Assembly: GCF_038593855.1 (NCBI RefSeq)
Contig: NZ_CP151996.1
Span: forward strand, 806,001-870,000
Direction: 5' to 3'
Source of the DNA: Lysinibacillus sp. FSL M8-0337
GTDB taxonomy: Bacteria > Bacillota > Bacilli > Bacillales_A > Planococcaceae
Length of the DNA: 64,000 nucleotides
The translations under genes were made by a program, and so were the position numbers. The notes below the pieces were generated by a model that saw only the letters and a program-made list of their open reading frames with translations, was not told where the DNA came from and did no database searches. Positions 43,442 to 51,192 of the stretch are shown in pieces (positions within the stretch are counted from its first letter, which is position 1; each line of letters starts with the position of its first letter).

Positions 43442-43455
43442 CTTTTCATGAAAAG
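43442..43455. repeat. Perfect 14-bp palindrome upstream of rpoY
   Basis: CTTTTCATGAAAAG, between rpoY and the small peptide gene; could be a protein site. No other support. Confidence 0.35.
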
Positions 43456-43534
43456 CAATGAGACAGTGGTTGCGCATAGTCAAATAAATGCATTTCCTTT
43501 ATATTATCACGCAGCTACTCTAAAATAAAGAAAA

Positions 43535-43555
43535 GCCCTTCAAATAATGAAGGGC
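43535..43555 (-). terminator. Terminator of the 23-residue peptide gene
   Basis: GCCCTTC/GAAGGGC stem with 7-nt loop; on the minus strand TTTTCTTT follows. It lies 6 bp beyond the peptide stop codon. Confidence 0.82.
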
Positions 43556-43560
43556 AAATG

Positions 43561-43632
43561 TTAGGCAATTGATTTTTTTCCGAGTACGCCACGAAGTCGC
43601 TTCAACAATTTTCGCTTTAGTTTCTTCAGCAT
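43561..43632 (-). CDS. Predicted 23-residue cationic amphipathic peptide
   Basis: The peptide is MLKKLKRKLLKRLRGVLG followed by KKSIA: seven Lys, three Arg, no acidic residue, with leucines at 2, 5, 9, 10, 13 and 17 that fall on one face of a helix. TAAGGAG lies 9 nt ahead of the ATG, a SigA promoter (TTTACA-17-TATAAT) sits ~22 bp upstream, and a terminator starts 6 bp after the stop, so all parts of a complete small gene are present. Composition fits a membrane-active peptide, type I toxin, antimicrobial peptide, or an RNA-binding peptide. It is too short for standard annotation. I do not recognise a named family. Confidence 0.68.
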   Translation of the reverse strand: MLKKLKRKLLKRLRGVLGKKSIA

Positions 43633-43653
43633 GGCACATCACTCCTTAGGATC

Positions 43654-43682
43654 ATTATAATTAAAAACAATGCCTGTGTAAA
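43654..43682 (-). promoter_or_regulatory. Promoter of the small peptide gene
   Basis: On the minus strand TTTACA (43682-43677), 17-bp spacer, TATAAT (43659-43654). Start of transcription near 43647 would give a ~15-nt leader holding just the ribosome site. Confidence 0.75.
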
Positions 43683-43727
43683 GGATTTAGCCTTTGCAAT
43701 ATCATACATAAAGAGAGGGATAATAGG

Positions 43728-44498
43728 ATGAAAAAAATTTTATTTTTTGATGTAGATGGAACGCTTTATAACAGTGAAAAAGTAATGCCTGCTTCTGCCA
43801 AAGAAGCGCTATTGGAAGCACGTCGCAAAGGGTATGAGCTTGCAATCGCTACTGGACGTGCACCATTTATGATTGAACCATTGCTAGAAGAGCTTGATAT
43901 TAATACGTATGTGACCTTTAATGGACAGTACGTCGTTTATCAAGGCGAGGTTGTCTACGCAAATGGGGTAGAAAAAGAAGAATTAGCTAAAATTATTGCC
44001 TTTGGAGAAGCGCGCAATGAACCCGTTGTTTTTTTAGATGACAAGCGAATGATTGCGTCAGTTGGAGGGCATAACAAGGTATCCGAAAGTTTAAACACGT
44101 TAAAATACCCGTACCCAGAATTAGACTCATCTTATTATATGCAGCACGATGTTTATCAAACACTAATCTTTATGGAAGAGAAAGATGAACATTTGTATTA
44201 TGAGGCATTTCCAAATGTCCAGTTCGTGCGTTGGCATGAATATTCTTGTGATATTTTACCTAAAGGTGGTTCCAAGGCTGCTGGAATCGAAAAAGTGCTC
44301 GCGAAAATGGGCTTAACGTTAGAGGATGCCATTGCTTTTGGTGATGGTATGAATGATATTGAAATGTTAGAGGCTGTTGGTACGAGTGTGGCAATGGGGA
44401 ATGGCCATGAAAAAGTAAAGGCGGTCGCGACACATATTACCGATCATGTAGATGCGGATGGACTTGCAAAAGCAATGAGCTATTTAAAAATTATTTAA
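43728..44498 (+). CDS. HAD-superfamily phosphatase, Cof type (YkrA-like)
   Basis: 256 residues. Motif I is FFDVDGTLYNSEK (catalytic Asp 8 and 10), motif II the T of ATGRAP, motif III the Lys of KGGSKAAGIEKVL, and motif IV FGDGMNDIEML. A C2-type cap domain (about 85-185) marks the Cof/YkrA class, which removes phosphate from sugar phosphates, PLP or nucleotides. GAGAGGG lies ahead of the ATG. Position between rnjA and def recalls ykrA of B. subtilis. Substrate unknown. Confidence 0.9.
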   Translation: MKKILFFDVDGTLYNSEKVMPASAKEALLEARRKGYELAIATGRAPFMIEPLLEELDINTYVTFNGQYVVYQGEVVYANGVEKEELAKIIAFGEARNEPVVFLDDKRMIASVGGHNKVSESLNTLKYPYPELDSSYYMQHDVYQTLIFMEEKDEHLYYEAFPNVQFVRWHEYSCDILPKGGSKAAGIEKVLAKMGLTLEDAIAFGDGMNDIEMLEAVGTSVAMGNGHEKVKAVATHITDHVDADGLAKAMSYLKII

Positions 44499-44499
44499 G

Positions 44500-44519
44500 T
44501 GCCAGTCACTCAAACAATT
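44500..44519 (+). repeat. Dispersed 20-bp motif, left copy of a pair
   Basis: TGCCAGTCACTCAAACAATT. An identical copy begins 72 bp later at 44572, with a terminator between them. Confidence 0.75.
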
Positions 44520-44534
44520 TTGAATATTAAAAGG

Positions 44535-44559
44535 AAAACCCACGAGAAGTGGGTTTTTT
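44535..44559. terminator. Terminator between HAD gene and DeoR gene
   Basis: AAAACCCAC/GTGGGTTTT stem with a 5-nt loop and TTT; symmetrical enough to work for both converging genes. Confidence 0.82.
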
Positions 44560-44571
44560 ACGTATTATCGG

Positions 44572-44591
44572 TGCCAGTCACTCAAACAATT
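44572..44591 (+). repeat. Dispersed 20-bp motif, right copy of a pair
   Basis: TGCCAGTCACTCAAACAATT, identical to 44500-44519. Confidence 0.75.
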
Positions 44592-44606
44592 CACTCGAAC
44601 AATGCT

Positions 44607-45365
44607 TTAGATATCAACAACCTCCAGCTTAATTCCTGCTTCTGTAAATTGTTGTAATGTTTCTTTGGGCAGTCCGTTATCAGTAAGTATCATATCGACC
44701 TCATCTAGCGGGCATACTTGAATAGCCACATCTTTATTGAATTTGGTAGAATCAGTCGCAACATAAACGGTTTGCGAAATATTAATAAGTTGTTTCCTCG
44801 TCATCGCTTCTTCTAAACTAAAATCGGATATTCCTTTTTCTAATGTCACGCCACTTGCACATATAAATGCCTTATTAATATTGAGATGGTCGAAGCGGAA
44901 AAGAAAGTCATTTGAAGTGACCGATTTTTCCGAATGTCGCACTCTTCCGCCGATAATCATTACTTCAATAGTAGAACCAATTAAATCAAATGCTACAGGA
45001 AGAGAGTTCGTCACGACTGTTAGTTTCTCCTTTCCTAGTAGAAATGGTGTCATTTGATAAGTTGTTGAGCCACTATCGATAAAAATGCAGTCACCATGAT
45101 CAACTAAAGAAGCACAAGCTTTGGCAATGGCGATTTTTTCTGTTAACTGCTGTGTTAATCGATTGTCCATTAATCCTTCAACGGGTTCAATATATTTTAC
45201 ACCCCCATAAAACTTCTCGATTTTCTTCTCTTGCACAAGTTGTTGAATATCTCTTCGGATAGTTTCTATTGATACATTAAATTCTTTTGTCAGGGTTACT
45301 AATTTTACTACCTTGTTATTCCGAATGAATTGCAAAATATGTTGTTGTCTTTCAACTGTATACAT
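44607..45365 (-). CDS. DeoR-family regulator of the aminoethylphosphonate operon
   Basis: 252 residues. The N-terminal DeoR helix-turn-helix is VTLTKEFNVSIETIRRDIQ; the sensor domain begins with the DSGSTTYQMTPFL loop and contains VTNSLPVAFDL, both typical of the sugar-phosphate-binding DeoRC fold. It is divergent from the transporter and phnWX genes, with direct repeats in the gap. Regulators of phnWX in other bacteria are more often LysR or GntR types, so a DeoR protein here is unusual. The inducer may be a phosphonate or phosphonoacetaldehyde rather than a sugar phosphate (inference). Confidence 0.85.
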   Translation of the reverse strand: MYTVERQQHILQFIRNNKVVKLVTLTKEFNVSIETIRRDIQQLVQEKKIEKFYGGVKYIEPVEGLMDNRLTQQLTEKIAIAKACASLVDHGDCIFIDSGSTTYQMTPFLLGKEKLTVVTNSLPVAFDLIGSTIEVMIIGGRVRHSEKSVTSNDFLFRFDHLNINKAFICASGVTLEKGISDFSLEEAMTRKQLINISQTVYVATDSTKFNKDVAIQVCPLDEVDMILTDNGLPKETLQQFTEAGIKLEVVDI

Positions 45366-45384
45366 TTCATCACCTCTTATTGTT

Positions 45385-45448
45385 ATTTACTCAAAGTAGT
45401 AATAAGTTTGTCAACAGTTAGTCAGAATTTACTCAACATTTACACAAA
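45385..45448. promoter_or_regulatory. Direct repeats, probable DeoR operators
   Basis: ATTTACTCAAA at 45385, ATTTACTCAAC at 45427 and ATTTACACAAA at 45438. The last two are 11 bp apart (one helical turn) and the first 42 bp further (four turns). They lie between the divergent regulator and transporter genes. A TATACT at 45477-45482 is the likely -10 of the operon. Confidence 0.6.
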
Positions 45449-45512
45449 CATGTGATTTCTCTTTACAAATTGTCTCTATACTGTGGTTAACAACTCAAAA
45501 GGAGTGAGCAAT

Positions 45513-46265
45513 TTGTTAGAACTAAAAAATATTTCAAAAAGTTATAAAACTAAAAATGTTTTAAGAGATATAAGTTTAACGATAGATTCTGGTGAAATTG
45601 TTTCGTTATTGGGGCCGAGTGGTTGTGGGAAAACGACATTACTCAACATTGTTTTAGGTCTCACAGAACAAACAGATGGACAACTTTTTTACAATGGACA
45701 AGATATTTCGAAACAATCAATGCAGGATAGAGGATTTAATATCGTTTTCCAAGATTTCGCGTTGTTCCCACATTTGAATGCTTACGACAATATCGTTTAT
45801 GGCTTGAAAAATAAAAAACAGCAAATGTCAAAAGCTGAAATTCAGGAGTATGTGGATTTCTTAGAACTCGCTCCACATTTACATAAAAAGATTCACGAAT
45901 TATCTGGTGGACAGAAACAGCGTGTCTCTATTGCTAGAACGCTTGTTATGCAGCCGAAAATTTTATTGCTAGATGAACCGTTAAGCGCGCTAGATGGTGT
46001 GATTAAAGAATCAATTAAGGAGCGCATTAAATCAATTGCTCGCCAATTTAATTTAACAACAATTATTGTGACACATGATCCTGAGGAGGCGCTCACGTTA
46101 TCAGATAAAGTACTCATCATTAATGAGGGAACTGTCTCACAATATGGCACACCTCACGAAATATTGAAAACACCAAAAAATCAATTTGTAGAAGACTTTA
46201 TATTAAAGCAACTTCATATTAAACGTCATAACATCTATCAACTGTTTGGAGAATCATATGCTTAA
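45513..46265 (+). CDS. ABC importer ATP-binding protein (2-aminoethylphosphonate)
   Basis: 250 residues from a TTG start with AAAGGAG upstream; the in-frame ATA/GTG-side extension to 45483 is not needed, as the family starts MLELKNISKSY. Walker [10 protein letters not shown] is near residue 36, signature LSGGQKQRV near 130, Walker [12 protein letters not shown] near 150, and VTHDPEEALTLSD holds the switch His. It is shorter than PotA because it lacks the TOBE domain. It overlaps the permease gene by 8 bp. The operon places it in 2-aminoethylphosphonate uptake. Confidence 0.88.
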   Translation: MLELKNISKSYKTKNVLRDISLTIDSGEIVSLLGPSGCGKTTLLNIVLGLTEQTDGQLFYNGQDISKQSMQDRGFNIVFQDFALFPHLNAYDNIVYGLKNKKQQMSKAEIQEYVDFLELAPHLHKKIHELSGGQKQRVSIARTLVMQPKILLLDEPLSALDGVIKESIKERIKSIARQFNLTTIIVTHDPEEALTLSDKVLIINEGTVSQYGTPHEILKTPKNQFVEDFILKQLHIKRHNIYQLFGESYA

Positions 46266-47886
46266 AACGAATAAAATGGTGAAAATTCTCTTTCTGCCAA
46301 TTGTCTTCTTTTTTCTGTTCTTTTTAATTGTGCCATTACTTTATATGTTTTGGCAGTCTTTGAAAAAAGGCAATAGCGTAACGATTCAAAACTATGTAGA
46401 AGCATTACAGAGCGTTGAAATTCGAGAAGCGTTTCTTAATAGTTTCCAAGTGTCATTTGTCGCTGCTGTTATTACTACTTGTTTAGCGTTTGCTCTTGCC
46501 TATGCCATGCATTTTACGACAATGAATCAACATATAAAAAAGCTTGTACATATCGGGGTGACATTGCCGATGCTCTTGCCGACAATTACCTATGGTTTTG
46601 TATTGCTTTACACATTTGGCAATCAAGGAATTATAACAAAACTTCTGGGGCAGCCCTTAGTGACGATTTATGGATTTAATGGCTTGTTGATTGGGTATGT
46701 GCTTTACACATTGCCAGTTGCTTTTATCTTAATGCAAAATTCCATGCAATATATTGATAAACGCTTTTTGCTTGTCTCGATGTTAATGCATGATAGACCA
46801 TCACGTCGATTTTACCATACCGTATTTCGACCAATGATAGGAACAATAGGTGGAGCCTTTATTTTAACGTTTATTTTAAGTTTTACCGATTTTGGCATTC
46901 CTGCTTCGGTAGGTGGGGGTTATAAAGTGATTGCAACAGAGCTATATCAAGCGATGCTTGGCTCTATTGTGCGATTTGAGCAAGGGGCGGTAATTTCTGT
47001 GCTCATGCTTGTCCCTGCTGTACTTGGCATCGTGATGCTGAGCGTGCTAGATCGATTTAATTTTCAATATAAGCATGTCAGTCAAAGTGCTCTAGTCGTT
47101 CATCGTCTTCGAGACAGTACATTTACAGTACTATCGTTAGTATGCGTAAGTACGATTTTTATCATCTTCTCAACAATGTTTATCGTGCCATTTACTAAGG
47201 GCTATCCATATGACTTTAGTTTCACATTGGAACATGTACAAAATGTTTTAGCAGAAAAGAATTTAATTAGGGTTTATATGAATTCCCTTATTGTTGCCTT
47301 TTTTACAGCCATTTTAGGTGTGGGCATCGCGTTTGTTTCAGCACTTCTAAATGTCAGAACACCGCTCAAAGGGAGAAGTACATTAGATTTTGCTTCAATG
47401 ATTACCAATACAGTGCCAGGGATGGTACTCGGTCTTTCTTATTTATTTTTCTTCAATGGGAGTTCGCTTAAAGGGACCTTCTTCATCATTATTGCCTATA
47501 CGGTTGTCCATTTCTTTACAACACCGTATTTAATGGCGAAAAACTCTTTGCAAAAAATGGACCCAACATGGGAAGTGACCGGAGAATTATTAAAGGACTC
47601 TTGGCTTCAAACGGTCATTCGCGTTATTTTGCCGAATATAAGACCTACTATTTTTCAAATGTTTAGCTATTATTTTTTAAATGCCATGGTGACAGTCAGT
47701 GGCGTAATTTTCCTTGTCAGTACGAAAACGATGCTTGTCTCCACGCGTATTAAAGAATTGCAGCATTTTGCGAAGTATACGGATATTTTTGTTCTCTCAA
47801 TTTTTATTTTATGTACAAACCTCATTGTGAAATTAGGTTGTGACTATATAACAACAAAAAAAGAAAAGTTTAAGGAGATGGAATGA
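46258..47886 (+). CDS. ABC importer permease, two fused membrane domains
   Basis: About 542 residues with 12 hydrophobic helices arranged as two copies of the MetI-like permease domain, each with an EAA-like loop (the first around the MLMHDRPSRRFYHTVFRPMI region, the second WEVTGELLKDSWLQTVIRVI). Separate PhnU and PhnV permeases of Proteobacteria are here a single chain, as in FbpB-type iron importers. GGAG lies 6 nt before ATG 46258. It overlaps the ATPase gene by 8 bp and the binding-protein gene by 4 bp. Substrate assigned from phnWX neighbours. Confidence 0.87.
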   Translation: MLKTNKMVKILFLPIVFFFLFFLIVPLLYMFWQSLKKGNSVTIQNYVEALQSVEIREAFLNSFQVSFVAAVITTCLAFALAYAMHFTTMNQHIKKLVHIGVTLPMLLPTITYGFVLLYTFGNQGIITKLLGQPLVTIYGFNGLLIGYVLYTLPVAFILMQNSMQYIDKRFLLVSMLMHDRPSRRFYHTVFRPMIGTIGGAFILTFILSFTDFGIPASVGGGYKVIATELYQAMLGSIVRFEQGAVISVLMLVPAVLGIVMLSVLDRFNFQYKHVSQSALVVHRLRDSTFTVLSLVCVSTIFIIFSTMFIVPFTKGYPYDFSFTLEHVQNVLAEKNLIRVYMNSLIVAFFTAILGVGIAFVSALLNVRTPLKGRSTLDFASMITNTVPGMVLGLSYLFFFNGSSLKGTFFIIIAYTVVHFFTTPYLMAKNSLQKMDPTWEVTGELLKDSWLQTVIRVILPNIRPTIFQMFSYYFLNAMVTVSGVIFLVSTKTMLVSTRIKELQHFAKYTDIFVLSIFILCTNLIVKLGCDYITTKKEKFKEME

Positions 47887-48869
47887 TGAAAAAGTCGACA
47901 GTCATGATGTTTGGAACGGTGAGTTCTGCAATTGTATTAGCAGCGTGTGGAGGTGCGGAGGCTGATACGAAGGATCAAGTTATTATCTATTCTAATGCTG
48001 ATGATGAAGCAATTGAAGTAATGGAAACCACACTCGATAAAAAGGGGTATGAAGGAAAGTATATTATCCAATCATTCGGTACATCTGAATTAGGTGGGAA
48101 AATGATGGCAGAGGGTAAGGATATTGAAGCGGATGTGGTAACAATGGCTTCTTACTTTATCGAAAGTGCTCAAACATCTAAATCAATGTTTGTCGAACTA
48201 TCTTCAGAGTTAAAGCCGTTAGATGGTGGTTCAACTTATGCATTACCGATTTTAGGGAATGTCGGGTCTATTTTTATCAATACAGATTTATTGGCGCAAA
48301 AAGGGCTACCTGTGCCACAAACAATTAAAGATTTAACGAAGCCAGAATACAAAGATTTAGTTTCCTTTCCAAATATTTTAGATTCTTCTACTGGCTGGCT
48401 ATTAGTTCAGGCGATTATGAGTGAATATGGCGAAAAAGAAGGAAAGCAAGTATTAGCAGATTTAATTAAAAATGCTGGACCGCATATTGAAAGTTCTGGT
48501 TCTGGTCCTATTAAAAAGGTGAAAACAGGAGAAGTCGCAGCAGGGTTTGGTTTGCGTATTCAAGCGATTGATGCAAAAAATGAGGGCTTACCAATCGACT
48601 ATATTGACCCAACGGAAGGTAACTTCACGTTAACGGAATCTGTTGCCGTTGTAGATAAAGAAGGGGACGAGGCATTGGCGAGTGAGATAGCGAAGGTCAT
48701 TGCGACTGAGGCGCGAGCAGATTTGTTAAAACAATATCCAGTAGCACTTTATGAAGGTGAGCAAGTAGAGGAAAAATATATTCCAAAATACTTAAAAAAA
48801 TGGGATACGACTTTAACTGTCGATTTATTAGAAAAACATCAAACATTCTTTAAAGAAGCACAACAATAA
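47883..48869 (+). CDS. ABC importer substrate-binding lipoprotein (2-aminoethylphosphonate)
   Basis: 328 residues. A lipoprotein signal with lipobox LAAC (cysteine at residue 22) leads to an iron/phosphonate-type binding fold (family SBP_bac_6-like: VIIYSNADDEAIE, FPNILDSSTGWLLVQ, ESVAVV). Members next to phnWX bind 2-aminoethylphosphonate. Start ATG 47883 overlaps the permease stop; a second ATG follows at 47886. It lies 14 bp before phnW, completing the importer. Confidence 0.88.
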   Translation: MMKKSTVMMFGTVSSAIVLAACGGAEADTKDQVIIYSNADDEAIEVMETTLDKKGYEGKYIIQSFGTSELGGKMMAEGKDIEADVVTMASYFIESAQTSKSMFVELSSELKPLDGGSTYALPILGNVGSIFINTDLLAQKGLPVPQTIKDLTKPEYKDLVSFPNILDSSTGWLLVQAIMSEYGEKEGKQVLADLIKNAGPHIESSGSGPIKKVKTGEVAAGFGLRIQAIDAKNEGLPIDYIDPTEGNFTLTESVAVVDKEGDEALASEIAKVIATEARADLLKQYPVALYEGEQVEEKYIPKYLKKWDTTLTVDLLEKHQTFFKEAQQ

Positions 48870-48883
48870 AGGAGCCTAACAAT

Positions 48884-49984
48884 ATGAATACCTACAAATT
48901 ATTAACTCCCGGTCCATTAACAACTACAGAAGCAGTTAAAAAAGAGATGCTAGTGGATCGCTGTACATGGGATGACGACTACAAGCAAGTTACACAAACA
49001 ATACGCAAACAGTTAGTAGCGTTAGCGCAGGTTGATGAAACAGACTATACAGCTATCTTAATGCAAGGAAGTGGGAGCTTTGTCGTTGAATCGGTTCTGA
49101 CAACTGCTATTGGAGATGCAGATAAAGTACTCATTATCACAAATGGGGCATACGGGGAACGAATCGTAGAAATGGCAACTGTCCTTCAATTACAGCATGT
49201 CGTTTACAGTGTACCTTATCACGAGCAACCATCACCTTTAGAAGTACAAGCTATACTTGAAAAAGATGCTGCTATTACGCATGTAGCGATTGTACATTGT
49301 GAGACGACAACGGGGATATTAAATCCTATTGATGAAATAGGCAAAGTTGTAAAATCGTTTAATAAAACATTTATTGTAGATGCAATGAGTAGCTTTGGTG
49401 GCGTGCCAATGAATTTATCGAATATGCAAATTGATTTTTTAATCAGTAGTGCTAACAAATGTATTCAAGGCGTGCCAGGTTTTGGATTTGTTGTTGCGAA
49501 AATAGAAGCGTTAGAAAAATGTAAAGGACAGGCCAAAAGTGTAGCATTAGATTTATACAAACAATGGGAAGTGATGAGCGTAGATGGGAAATGGCGTTTT
49601 ACATCACCAACTCATGTTGTAGCAGCCTTTGCAAAGGCGTTGGAGGAACTTGCTGTAGAAGGTGGCGTTGCGGCACGCTACAAACGATATGCTAAAAATA
49701 ATCAACTTTTGCGTGATAGATTATCGCGCTGTGGTTTTAAAGCTTATATTTCAGCGGAAATGCAATCGCCGATTATCACGACGTTTTTATATCCATATGA
49801 AGGATTTTCTTTCGAGCATTTCTATCATGAAATGAAACAAGCAGGCTTTGTTATTTATCCTGGAAAGCTAACTGAATTTGATACATTCCGAATCGGTAAT
49901 ATAGGGGATGTTCATGAGGAAGATATGACTACATTATGTCATGTTATTGAAAACTATATGGCGGTGAAAAATAATGAAAATTGA
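48884..49984 (+). CDS. phnW: 2-aminoethylphosphonate:pyruvate aminotransferase
   Basis: 366 residues, fold-type I PLP enzyme. The start LLTPGPLTTTEAVK and CTWDDDYKQVT are diagnostic of PhnW; FIVDAMSSFGG holds the PLP-binding Asp and ISSANKCIQGVPGFGFV the Schiff-base lysine. It converts 2-aminoethylphosphonate and pyruvate to phosphonoacetaldehyde and alanine. AAGGAGCC precedes the ATG. Its 3' end overlaps phnX by 11 bp, so the two enzymes are made together. Confidence 0.95.
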   Translation: MNTYKLLTPGPLTTTEAVKKEMLVDRCTWDDDYKQVTQTIRKQLVALAQVDETDYTAILMQGSGSFVVESVLTTAIGDADKVLIITNGAYGERIVEMATVLQLQHVVYSVPYHEQPSPLEVQAILEKDAAITHVAIVHCETTTGILNPIDEIGKVVKSFNKTFIVDAMSSFGGVPMNLSNMQIDFLISSANKCIQGVPGFGFVVAKIEALEKCKGQAKSVALDLYKQWEVMSVDGKWRFTSPTHVVAAFAKALEELAVEGGVAARYKRYAKNNQLLRDRLSRCGFKAYISAEMQSPIITTFLYPYEGFSFEHFYHEMKQAGFVIYPGKLTEFDTFRIGNIGDVHEEDMTTLCHVIENYMAVKNNEN

Positions 49985-50762
49985 AGCGGTAATTTTTGAT
50001 TGGGCAGGTACAGCGGTTGACTTTGGTTGTTTTGCACCTGTCAATGTATTTCTTACTATTTTTGAAGATGCAGGTGTTGCGGTGACACTAGAAGAAGCAC
50101 GCAAACCGATGGGCATGTTAAAAATTGACCATATTCGGACGATGCTTGAGATGCCAAGAGTGAGTGAGGAATGGGCACGTGTGTATGGCCATTCATTTAC
50201 AGAACAAGATGTACAGGCACTGTATTCGCAGTTTGAAACGAAATTAATGGCATCACTTGCTAAGTACACTGATCCGATTCCATATGTGAAAGAAACAGTG
50301 CATCAATTAAGACAAGCCGGAATACGCATTGGCTCCACAACAGGCTATACTGCCACGATGATGGAAGTCGTGACACATCATGCTGCTGAGAAAGGATACA
50401 AGCCTGATTTTTTAGTTACACCGACTGATATAGGAGATAAGGGACGTCCCTATCCATATATGATTTTCAGAAATTTAGAAGAACTTGGCGTGAAAGCGAC
50501 AAAGCAAGTTGTTAAAGTCGGGGATACTACGTCAGATATACAAGAGGCATTAAATGCTGGAGTTTGGGCTGTTGGTGTAATAGTTGGCAGTTCTGAAATG
50601 GGCTTAACAGAACAGGAATTTATGAGTCTATCTGATGAGGAGCAACAAGTCGTTATTGAAAAAACAAAAGCTATTTTTGAACAAACAGGTGCACACTATA
50701 CGATTCAAACAATGCGTGAGCTGCCGGCATTAATTGAGACAATTAATGCGCGATTAGCTTAA
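49974..50762 (+). CDS. phnX: Phosphonoacetaldehyde hydrolase (phosphonatase)
   Basis: 262 residues, HAD superfamily. Motif I is IFDWAGTAVDFGCFAPVNVF with the catalytic Asp near residue 9; the Schiff-base lysine of the cap domain lies in KPMGMLKIDHIR (about 50-61). GSTTGYTATMM and KVGDTTSDIQEALNAG are motifs II and IV. It cleaves phosphonoacetaldehyde to acetaldehyde and phosphate, ending the PhnW pathway, so the operon yields phosphate, alanine nitrogen and C2 carbon. The ATG lies inside the phnW end (11-bp overlap), indicating translational coupling. Confidence 0.95.
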   Translation: MKIEAVIFDWAGTAVDFGCFAPVNVFLTIFEDAGVAVTLEEARKPMGMLKIDHIRTMLEMPRVSEEWARVYGHSFTEQDVQALYSQFETKLMASLAKYTDPIPYVKETVHQLRQAGIRIGSTTGYTATMMEVVTHHAAEKGYKPDFLVTPTDIGDKGRPYPYMIFRNLEELGVKATKQVVKVGDTTSDIQEALNAGVWAVGVIVGSSEMGLTEQEFMSLSDEEQQVVIEKTKAIFEQTGAHYTIQTMRELPALIETINARLA

Positions 50763-50788
50763 AATATAGCAGATAGAATAAAAGCAAA

Positions 50789-50826
50789 AAAGTGTTAGAT
50801 TGACTGCAATCAATCTAACACTTTTT
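50789..50826 (+). terminator. Terminator after phnX; copy 3 of a repeated hairpin
   Basis: 15-bp stem AAAGTGTTAGATTGA/TCAATCTAACACTTT, 6-nt loop, T-run; identical stem at 12136 and 26433. Confidence 0.88.
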
Positions 50827-50896
50827 GCTATGCATATTATAGAGAAGAACTTAGCTGATCTTCTTTGGTAATAGATTAAATTTAGCAGAGAGCGGG

Positions 50897-50916
50897 TGTC
50901 AGGCACTAATTCAATT
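50897..50916 (+). repeat. Degenerate copy of the dispersed 20-bp motif
   Basis: TGTCAGGCACTAATTCAATT, about 16 of 20 bases as in the consensus; another degenerate copy (one extra base) is at 51104-51124. Confidence 0.45.
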
Positions 50917-50950
50917 TCCGTGCTAGCCATGTATTTATGACTTGCCAAGT

Positions 50951-51062
50951 AAAAATCTACGTAGACTCCTGGGGGAACGCACGCAATGTAAGACGCAACA
51001 GACAGCGCGACAGCGAGGATTGCGGCTTACGTCGTGCCCGCGGAAAAGCGTAGTGGATTTTT
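50951..51062. repeat. Imperfect ~110-bp inverted-repeat element
   Basis: Outer ends AAAAATCTACG and CGTAGTGGATTTTT are near complements; inward GGGGGAACGCACG faces CGTGCCCGCGG. The interior is GC-rich with dyads (CAATGTAAG, ATTGCGGCTTACG). No coding potential. It fills the gap between the AEP operon and def, where no gene is seen from 50763 to 51192. Confidence 0.6.
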
Positions 51063-51192
51063 ACGATTTAGGAGCCAATATTATGCTAGGTATCTATGCT
51101 AATTGCCAGGCAACTAAAACAATTACATTAGTGGATGGTAGCGGCTTATGTGTACGTCCGTGAAAAGCATCCGCCTTAGCTACTAGTGTGGC

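Noticed and set aside
50942..51163. 73-codon frame in the inverted-repeat element
   Set aside because: Follows the repeat structure, no ribosome site, Arg/Thr/Gln-rich text unlike neighbouring proteins.
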